Source: Candidatus Heimdallarchaeota archaeon (GTDB lineage: Archaea; Asgardarchaeota; Heimdallarchaeia; JABLTI01). From it: 15,069 nucleotides of DNA. The DNA lies in the NCBI GenBank assembly GCA_030602675.1, contig JAUVZH010000025.1, forward strand, positions 1-15,069. The letters run 5' to 3'. Made by a program: the position numbers and the translations under genes. Within the stretch, counting starts at the first letter, position 1; every line of letters begins with the position of its first letter. Positions 1 to 5,118 of the stretch are shown piece after piece. The notes beneath the pieces are model-generated. The model saw only the letters and a program-made list of their open reading frames with translations. It was not told the DNA's origin and made no database searches.

Positions 1-534
1 GCAAATGAAAAGATACCTAATGTAAATCTGGTTACTCTAATTTTACCTGTAGTTTTCGGAAAAGCTATAGAAGTATTAAAAGCAGCAATTGAAAGGGAGC
101 AACCAGAATTGGTTATTTCTTTAGGACAAGCAGGTGGCAGAAATGCTATTAATGTTGAAAAATTGGGAATCAATATTAATCATGCTAGAATCGCTGACAA
201 TGAAGGCAATCAACCAAATGAAGAGCTGATTGATCCAGCAGGACCAACAGCATATTTTACAACGATCAATATTAGTAATACTGTGGAGAGTATAAAAGAA
301 GCAGGAATACCAGCAATGGTTTCATTTTCAGCTAGTACTTATGTTTGTAATAACTTAATTTATGGAATCATGCATTATTTACATTCAAGTAAAAAGCATG
401 AAAAAATCAAATATGGTTTTATACATATTCCATACTTAGCTTCACAAGCAGCTACAAAACCCAAACCCTTGCCTTCTATGCCTTTAAACTTAATAAAAAA
501 AGCAGTAATAATTGCAATTCAAGCAAATATATAG
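1..534 (+). CDS. pcp: Pyroglutamyl-peptidase I (pyrrolidone-carboxylate peptidase), 5' end missing
   Basis: This is a cytosolic cysteine peptidase (family C15) that removes N-terminal pyroglutamate from peptides. The frame is open from base 1, so the gene starts outside the window. 177 residues are visible of about 200-215 usual for the family, and the missing part should be the N-terminal GFEPFGG-type segment. Visible landmarks are LPVVFGKA, then the GQAGGR loop followed by NVEKL, whose Glu matches the catalytic Glu of the first family signature. SASTYVCN carries the nucleophile Cys, and GFIHIPY carries the catalytic His. All three catalytic residues are therefore present. The Cys signature normally reads SAGTYVCN, and here Gly is Ser. 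The C-terminal PSMPL segment is also typical. The gene converges on the prepilin operon, with a 30-base gap and no obvious functional link. Confidence 0.93.
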   Translation, partial: ANEKIPNVNLVTLILPVVFGKAIEVLKAAIEREQPELVISLGQAGGRNAINVEKLGININHARIADNEGNQPNEELIDPAGPTAYFTTINISNTVESIKEAGIPAMVSFSASTYVCNNLIYGIMHYLHSSKKHEKIKYGFIHIPYLASQAATKPKPLPSMPLNLIKKAVIIAIQANI

Positions 535-564
535 CTTAAAAATAAAAAGAGAAATGAATGAAGT

Positions 565-1260
565 TTATGCCGTTCTTATCACAGTAATCTGTTCTGCAGT
601 TACACCTTGAATAATATCTCCTGGTGCAAGTGGTGCGGAATAAATATATGTTCCATTATTGAGGTTTGTTGTTGGTAAACCATTAATTGTGACTTGTGCA
701 TAACCAATATAGCTAATTCCGAGTAGTGATTGAGAGGAGAATTCAATTATTGCATTTGTTGCTGTATTCACATAGCTGATAGTGTAGTTTAGATTAAAGC
801 TGAATTGTGTATCAATAGTCATATAATTGCTTTCCATATAAATATCAATATCACCAATAAATGTTAGACGACCGTTAACATTAGCGAGTAAGATAGGCAA
901 GGTTACAGGTAAGATCTCATCTATTTCAAAAACAGCTACGTACCCCTTGCTAATCATTTGTATTTCAGCAAAATCAAGCCAGTTTTGCAAAATTGTTCCT
1001 GCTGTAGCATTACTATCAATAACTGTTGCAATTTGAGAATAATTTGCTAGCATTGCTGTAACAAAGTTATTAGTTTCTGTTTTGAAATTTTCATAAGCAG
1101 CTTGAAACTCTTGTGTATCTATTGTTTTGGTGTATTGTGTTTTATTTAACTCATAAATAATGTTGACAAATGAAAGCATGTATATTATCATAATAACTGT
1201 GCATACTAGAAAGATTTGTCCCTTCCTATTTCCTTTTAAGATTCCTTTGCTTTTAGTCAT
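565..1260 (-). CDS. Prepilin-like protein, third gene of the pilin operon
   Basis: This is a secreted, membrane-anchored pilin-like protein of 231 residues. The N-terminus is a class III (type IV prepilin) signal: a basic leader ending RKG, a probable cleavage after Gly14, then QIFLVCTVIMII and about 20 hydrophobic residues. The rest looks like an extracellular beta-rich domain full of Asn, Thr and Ile. Unlike the two genes before it, it has no acidic residue near position +5/+6 of the mature protein (Cys stands there). In type IV pilus systems that is a trait of tip or minor pilins. The ATG start at 1260 is preceded by an AGGGTGAT motif only 3 bases away, and the previous gene stops 4 bases upstream, so translation is probably coupled. 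No closer family is recognised. The pilin assignment rests on the N-terminus and the operon. Confidence 0.72.
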   Translation of the reverse strand: MTKSKGILKGNRKGQIFLVCTVIMIIYMLSFVNIIYELNKTQYTKTIDTQEFQAAYENFKTETNNFVTAMLANYSQIATVIDSNATAGTILQNWLDFAEIQMISKGYVAVFEIDEILPVTLPILLANVNGRLTFIGDIDIYMESNYMTIDTQFSFNLNYTISYVNTATNAIIEFSSQSLLGISYIGYAQVTINGLPTTNLNNGTYIYSAPLAPGDIIQGVTAEQITVIRTA

Positions 1261-1264
1261 GCTA

Positions 1265-1717
1265 TCACCCTAACAATCTCCATAATTCCAAGTGAATTAC
1301 TCTAAATTGATTTAAGTCTGATTCGTAACCAAACAAAAAGTAATCAGTAACTCCTACTGATACATCTGCTGGAGGTGTTCTATCCCAGTAAATTTGAAAG
1401 ATATTATTACCAGCATCATCATCAACAGATAAGCGCCAGAGAACGTTTTCTGGTAAAATGTTTTCTAGATTATCAGCAAATTCTAAGGTTTGCATGTTAT
1501 AGACAAAAAGTTTCAAATTTCCACCCTTATTCATTGATTCCAATGCATTATATCCAATTTCTGAAAGATCATCTTGATAAGTAGGGTCGGATGTAAATTC
1601 CACTTGGTAGATAGCAATCATCATTAGTATTAATACTGATAAAGCAATGAAGACTTCTATTAGGAATAATTGTCCTTTTTTGTTGAAGGAATTTTTTATT
1701 TTAGTTAATCGGCCCAA
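1265..1717 (-). CDS. Prepilin-like protein, second gene of the pilin operon
   Basis: This is a small (150 residue) type IV pilin-like protein. A basic leader (MGRLTKIKNSFNKKG) precedes a probable cleavage after Gly15, then QLFLIEVFIALSVLILMMIAIY, a pilin-type hydrophobic helix with Glu at about +6. The ectodomain is short and acidic, and ends in a hydrophobic segment (VIHLELWRLLG). The TTG start at 1717 lies inside the last codons of the preceding prepilin gene (13-base overlap, 1705-1717), with a GGCGGTG motif a few bases upstream. Overlap and spacing point to co-translation with its neighbours. By analogy with other systems it would be a minor pilin or pseudopilin processed by a PibD/FlaK-type peptidase. 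That peptidase gene is not in the window. Confidence 0.72.
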   Translation of the reverse strand: MGRLTKIKNSFNKKGQLFLIEVFIALSVLILMMIAIYQVEFTSDPTYQDDLSEIGYNALESMNKGGNLKLFVYNMQTLEFADNLENILPENVLWRLSVDDDAGNNIFQIYWDRTPPADVSVGVTDYFLFGYESDLNQFRVIHLELWRLLG

Positions 1718-2802
1718 ACATACAACACCGCCTTAAATATGGATTTTCTTATAATTACTATTCTTTCGATTTTTACAATTTCCTTATTTTCCGGAAGCAA
1801 AATAGCTCCAAAAATTGTACTAAATTCTTCAGATAACATTGTTGGGAATTGAAATGCTTTTCTAGAAAATCCTGCTAAACTATCACCAGTGAGAAGAACT
1901 ACACAAGTACCATTGGTAGGAATTCTCAAGTTAAATACCTCACTTGTTCCCGGAGTATTTACTACAGCCGAATCATTCCCGAGTAATTCATCACCAATTG
2001 AATATGGATATACTGAGATTGCTTCAAGTGTGGATAGTGAACCAGCATTACTAGTTCGAATTACTGCTTTCCCATTATTGTTGTTGTCTTCTTGCACAAT
2101 TAGTCTTAGACCATAATTAGTTTCTGTACCAATTATTACATTTGTTATATCTGTTGCAAATATTCCATTAGGGCTTTTAACAAAAACAACTAAAGTATAG
2201 TACCCGCTTGTTAGCACTCCAGCACCAGTTCCAAAATTAATTGTTTCATGACCAGCACCATCTGTCTTTGAACGTTGGGTGAAAATTACTGTACTATTTG
2301 GTGCGATTACAAAACTCCAAGTAGTACAATCACCAATTGATGCGTTAATATCTATTGATCCAGTTGGTTGAGCTAATGACAATTGTGTATCCAAATCAAA
2401 AAGTGATTCAACTTTAAATTGAAATCCAATATCATCTTGTCTTGATAAGTTTCGTTTTAAGCTCTCATAACTAAGATGATACAATCCCTGAGGATTTAGC
2501 CGTGAGATTTTGTTAGCGTCTATATCTGAAGAACCAATTTCACGAAGTCCAAAAGAATAGAATTGAGAATTAAAATCATACTCCCAAGTGGAGGGATATC
2601 CTGTACTGGCAAAGAAAGCATCTGCTATTTGATCTGCTCTAGATTCAAATGCTTTGTCTTCAAGATTTTGGTACTTGGGTTCAAGAAAAGTAAGCGATAA
2701 CACAATAACTTCTGCAAACATAATCATAAAAATAATCATTGCTAAAGCAAAATCTACTCCCTGAATTTGCCCTTTTTTATTGCGTCTCAAGTTTCTTTTC
2801 AT
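1705..2802 (-). CDS. Prepilin-like protein, first and largest gene of the pilin operon
   Basis: This is a 365-residue secreted protein with a class III prepilin signal: MKRNLRRNKKG, probable cleavage after Gly11, then QIQGVDFALAMIIFMIMFAEV. An acidic residue (Asp) stands at +6 of the mature form. After the anchor helix comes a helical stretch with ADQIADAFFASTGYPSTWE, which resembles the A-L-x-T-x-G-x-P-x-W pattern I associate with archaeal pilin-like proteins. A beta-rich ectodomain of roughly 200 residues follows. The ATG at 2802 is preferred over an in-frame GTG at 2814 because AGGTGT (plus-strand 2811-2816) sits 8 bases upstream of it. It is the first gene of the minus-strand operon and is divergent from the FlaJ/TadC-like gene. 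It could be the main pilin or a large adhesin-type minor pilin. The sequence alone does not decide. Confidence 0.75.
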   Translation of the reverse strand: MKRNLRRNKKGQIQGVDFALAMIIFMIMFAEVIVLSLTFLEPKYQNLEDKAFESRADQIADAFFASTGYPSTWEYDFNSQFYSFGLREIGSSDIDANKISRLNPQGLYHLSYESLKRNLSRQDDIGFQFKVESLFDLDTQLSLAQPTGSIDINASIGDCTTWSFVIAPNSTVIFTQRSKTDGAGHETINFGTGAGVLTSGYYTLVVFVKSPNGIFATDITNVIIGTETNYGLRLIVQEDNNNNGKAVIRTSNAGSLSTLEAISVYPYSIGDELLGNDSAVVNTPGTSEVFNLRIPTNGTCVVLLTGDSLAGFSRKAFQFPTMLSEEFSTIFGAILLPENKEIVKIERIVIIRKSIFKAVLYVWAD

Positions 2803-2810
2803 GGCAAAAT

Positions 2811-2816
2811 ACACCT
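2811..2816 (-). promoter_or_regulatory. Ribosome binding site of the first prepilin gene
   Basis: On the minus strand this reads AGGTGT, one base from the archaeal consensus AGGTGA. It lies 8 bases before ATG 2802 and overlaps the alternative GTG codon at 2814, so it favours the ATG as start. Confidence 0.6.
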
Positions 2817-2848
2817 AAGTAAAGCCAAAAGTTTCTAAGATATTATGT

Positions 2849-2859
2849 AATATATATTT
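2849..2859 (-). promoter_or_regulatory. Possible TATA box for the prepilin operon
   Basis: The minus strand reads AAATATATATT about 50 bases before ATG 2802. A start of transcription about 27 bases downstream would leave a 5' leader of about 25 bases that contains the AGGTGT ribosome binding site. The region is AT-rich, so chance is a real alternative. Confidence 0.35.
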
Positions 2860-3063
2860 AGTTATTAAATAAGAGATTATCGAATTCTAAAACCTTTTCG
2901 CTTTGGGTATTAATTGGTTTTTTATATAGGAGACCGCCACAAACATAGAATTTATTTATTATAATATGTTAAAGTAACTACTAATAGATTCCATCTTAGG
3001 AATTCCTTGACAATAATTATTTATTTGTATAGTTTCATTATCACCTTGAGTGAGGAAAAAACA

Positions 3064-3954
3064 ATGCCAAAAATTCCAGTTAGAACCCAAAATATCGTTT
3101 GGGGGGTCTCAATAGCCTTAGGCTTAATAATGGGAATAATTGCTGCTTTGCTTTGGGCAGAGCTTTTTAGTATCCCTGGTATTACTCCAAGTGATTTCAT
3201 AGCACTTGCGATATTATTAACAATTGCTCCACCTTCAGTTATATTCTTTATAGATAATAGATGGAGAGAAGGTATTGATGCAAATCTACCAAATCTTTTA
3301 CGAGATATTGCTGATGCACAAAGAACTGGACTATCTTTACCAAGGGCTGTATCTGAATCCTCAAAAAGAAACTATGGACCACTAACACCGGAATTACAAA
3401 AGATGGCTGCAAAAATATCTTGGGGAATTCCTTTTGACCAAGCAATGCGTGCATTTACAGAAACTGCAGACACCGAATTGAACAACCGTGCTGCAATTCT
3501 AATTCTTGAAGCACAAAGATCTGGAGGAGTTATTGAAGACATTTTCGACTCAGCACAAAAGCATGTTGAAGATATACTCGCTCTAAGAAAAGAACGTCTC
3601 GGTCAAATGAAACCATACATTTGGATTATATATGCTGCATTTTTTATTTTCCTTTTAGTAATTGTAGTTCTCTTCTCTACATTCTTCTACCCAATGGCAG
3701 ATATGTATCAGCAGTTCAGTGATGTTGGTTTCGGTGGTACAACGATGGGATTATCAGAGGCAACATTAAACTCTTACAAGATTTTGTTTCTACATATGAC
3801 CATAGTTGAAGGTTTATTTAGTGGCCTTGTTGCAGGAAAAATGGGTGAAGGCAAAGCAAAATCTGGTTTAAAACATTCAACCATTATGATCCTTATAGGC
3901 TGGCTTACATACAAGTTAACAATTGAATTACAACTTATCCAATTCAATTTCTAA
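3064..3954 (+). CDS. Type II secretion system F / FlaJ-TadC-like pilus platform membrane protein
   Basis: This is an inner-membrane platform protein of type IV pilus, archaellum or Tad-like machines, on which the motor ATPase acts. At 296 residues it has the size of TadC-type proteins with a single T2SSF domain, not of archaellum FlaJ/ArlJ (about 550 residues). Two membrane helices (about 11-32 and 44-62) precede the cytosolic T2SSF core (about 70-185, with NLLRDIADAQRTGLSLPRAV and ILILEAQRSGG). Three further helices follow. The C-terminal GLVAGKMGEGKAKSGLKH is typical of archaeal FlaJ-like proteins. ATG 3064 is chosen because the preceding in-frame TTG at 3007 would add residues unlike the family. 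The gene is divergent from three prepilins and followed 16 bases later by a coiled-coil gene. No motor ATPase gene lies nearby. Confidence 0.85.
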   Translation: MPKIPVRTQNIVWGVSIALGLIMGIIAALLWAELFSIPGITPSDFIALAILLTIAPPSVIFFIDNRWREGIDANLPNLLRDIADAQRTGLSLPRAVSESSKRNYGPLTPELQKMAAKISWGIPFDQAMRAFTETADTELNNRAAILILEAQRSGGVIEDIFDSAQKHVEDILALRKERLGQMKPYIWIIYAAFFIFLLVIVVLFSTFFYPMADMYQQFSDVGFGGTTMGLSEATLNSYKILFLHMTIVEGLFSGLVAGKMGEGKAKSGLKHSTIMILIGWLTYKLTIELQLIQFNF

Positions 3955-3958
3955 AATT

Positions 3959-3964
3959 AGGTGA
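3959..3964 (+). promoter_or_regulatory. Ribosome binding site deciding a TTG start
   Basis: A perfect AGGTGA, complementary to the archaeal 16S rRNA tail, lies 6 bases before TTG 3971 and just after the stop of the platform gene. It supports the unusual start codon and translation of both genes from one message. Confidence 0.7.
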
Positions 3965-3970
3965 AATTCC

Positions 3971-4384
3971 TTGGCAAAAATAGAACAAGAAGTAAAGGAA
4001 ATCAAATCAGCAGTTGCAGCACTAGAAAGTAAGATTGACAAATTACAATTTTTTCTAGTACAAATTATGAATAAGATAAATGAAGGAGGAGTAGCAACCT
4101 CAGATGGATCAACATCAATTGCTACGCCTGGAGCTATATCAGTTGACATAACCCCACTCGAAGAAAGATTAGACCAACTTTCGAAAACAATGGTGTCGAA
4201 AGCAGATCTTGAACCAATAACTCAAGCACTAGTAAAAATGCGAGATGAGCGCTTGAAGGAAGCAGAGGACACTATTGACAATGTAACAGTTCTTCTAGAG
4301 AAAGGTTTAGCTTTAACCGAGTTAACTGCTTCTCTAAAGGAAATAGAAGCTCACCTTCAAGAACTTGTAACTCCACCTAAATAA
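3971..4384 (+). CDS. Coiled-coil protein linked to the pilus platform gene
   Basis: This is a 137-residue soluble, charged protein. Residues 1-37 form a heptad-like helix (VKEIKSAVAALESKIDKLQ). A flexible Gly/Ser/Thr-rich linker (about 39-60) follows, then a second long helix (about 61-135, with LEERLDQLSKTM and LKEIEAHLQELV). The TTG start is supported by a perfect AGGTGA 6 bases upstream, and the gene follows the FlaJ/TadC-like gene by 16 bases. The layout is reminiscent of archaellum accessory proteins of the FlaC/ArlC type, which are small coiled-coil cytosolic partners, but no diagnostic motif is seen. That comparison is only inference. A hairpin that overlaps the stop codon ends the transcription unit. 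Confidence 0.7.
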   Translation: MAKIEQEVKEIKSAVAALESKIDKLQFFLVQIMNKINEGGVATSDGSTSIATPGAISVDITPLEERLDQLSKTMVSKADLEPITQALVKMRDERLKEAEDTIDNVTVLLEKGLALTELTASLKEIEAHLQELVTPPK

Positions 4385-4447
4385 ATTCTGAAAAAAAAAA
4401 CAACACTATTCTTTCAGAATTTCATCAATAATTTTTTATTATTTTTA
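4383..4447 (+). terminator. Hairpin plus T-rich tract ending the platform operon
   Basis: A perfect 11-base inverted repeat (AAATTCTGAAA at 4383-4393, TTTCAGAATTT at 4412-4422) begins in the stop codon of the coiled-coil gene. It is followed by the T-rich run 4431-4446. Archaeal termination mostly needs T-tracts, so the tract is the stronger part of the evidence. The T-rich part may also serve as promoter for the next gene. Confidence 0.5.
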
Positions 4448-4474
4448 GAGACAATTCTAGATAGATGACATGAA

Positions 4475-4762
4475 GTGGCTAAAATGAAGCGTGCTAGTCT
4501 TAGAACACAAAAAGGGATAATTGAGATAGAACTTGACCTTCAATATAACAAAATTAGTTCTCTAAAAATAACTGGAGATTTCTTTGTTTATCCTGAAGAA
4601 GCATTAGAACAATTCGAAGAGCAATTAGTGGGTCTACCATTAGATCAAGAAAAGCTCTACCATAAAATTTCTGAGATATATAGCAATGAGAAAATTTCAA
4701 CACCAGGTATAACAATTGATGATTGGGTGCAAGTAATTCTTAAAACGTGCGACAATCTTTGA
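4475..4762 (+). CDS. lplB: Stand-alone lipoate-protein ligase accessory subunit (LplB / LplA C-terminal domain)
   Basis: This 95-residue protein matches the C-terminal accessory domain of lipoate-protein ligase. In archaea such as Thermoplasma that domain is a separate subunit, LplB, which LplA needs to activate lipoate to lipoyl-AMP for transfer to 2-oxoacid dehydrogenase or glycine-cleavage proteins. Recognisable stretches are KGIIEIELDL, the family hallmark ITGDFFVYPEEALEQFEEQL, and VGLPLDQEKL. GITIDDWVQVI at the C-terminus corresponds to the last helix. The start is GTG 4475; ATG 4484 is an alternative. There is no clear Shine-Dalgarno, and a T/A-rich TATA-like tract lies about 30-40 bases upstream. 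No LplA catalytic gene lies beside it. The next gene is a Urm1/MoaD-like protein 60 bases downstream. Confidence 0.8.
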   Translation: MAKMKRASLRTQKGIIEIELDLQYNKISSLKITGDFFVYPEEALEQFEEQLVGLPLDQEKLYHKISEIYSNEKISTPGITIDDWVQVILKTCDNL

Positions 4763-4822
4763 ACAAATTTAAAAGCAAATTAAGTCTGCCTTCAAATAAA
4801 GCAAATAGTTGAGTGAAGATCG

Positions 4823-5095
4823 TTGAATATTTCAGTTGAGTTTAAGGGTTCAATATTTGGACAGAAAGATAAGATATCCTTAGAATTGAAAGAGGAAAAA
4901 ACCGTTATTGAAGTTTTAAATTTGTTAATTACCAAGATTCCATCATTGAATCCCCTTTTATTTAAAGAAAATTCACTAAGAAGTGACATATTAATTATTG
5001 TAGATCGAACTGATGTTATTTCAATGAAATTACTTGATATGTGTTTGAAACATGAGCAACTAATAACAATCTTGCCATTAGCACATGGTGGATAA
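4823..5095 (+). CDS. Urm1/MoaD/SAMP-like ubiquitin-fold protein ending in Gly-Gly
   Basis: This is a 90-residue beta-grasp protein. It begins MNISVEFKGSIFG, like the first strand of MoaD/ThiS/Urm1 proteins. In the middle it has TVIEVLNLLITKIPSL, the helix after strand 2, and a later strand DILIIVDRTDV. It ends ITILPLAHGG, so the Gly-Gly terminus needed for adenylation by an E1-like enzyme is intact. The HGG ending recalls Urm1 (LHGG). Likely roles are sulfur carrier for tRNA thiolation or molybdopterin synthesis, or protein conjugation as with archaeal SAMPs. These cannot be told apart here. TTG 4823 is the only usable start, because TGA lies in frame just upstream (4814-4816). A weak GAGTGA sits 6 bases before it. 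The EF-2 paralog starts 23 bases after its stop. Confidence 0.78.
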   Translation: MNISVEFKGSIFGQKDKISLELKEEKTVIEVLNLLITKIPSLNPLLFKENSLRSDILIIVDRTDVISMKLLDMCLKHEQLITILPLAHGG

Positions 5096-5118
5096 TCTGA
5101 TACATCAAATCTTTTACA

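Larger units (their letters stand above)
2803..3063. promoter_or_regulatory. Divergent promoter region between pilin operon and FlaJ/TadC-like gene
   Basis: This 261-base non-coding stretch lies between two divergent transcription units. It holds TATA-like elements for both directions: AATATATATTT near 2850 for the minus operon, and TTTTATATAG near 2922-2931 for the plus operon. It also holds a perfect 10-base palindrome, AGGAATTCCT, at 2998-3007. A shared control region for both halves of one system is the simple reading, but no regulator site is recognised. Confidence 0.45.

Noticed and set aside
2998..3007. 10-base palindrome AGGAATTCCT before the platform gene
   Set aside because: It is short, has no second copy in the spacer, and is not placed relative to a clear promoter. 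It is kept only as a note in the intergenic entry.
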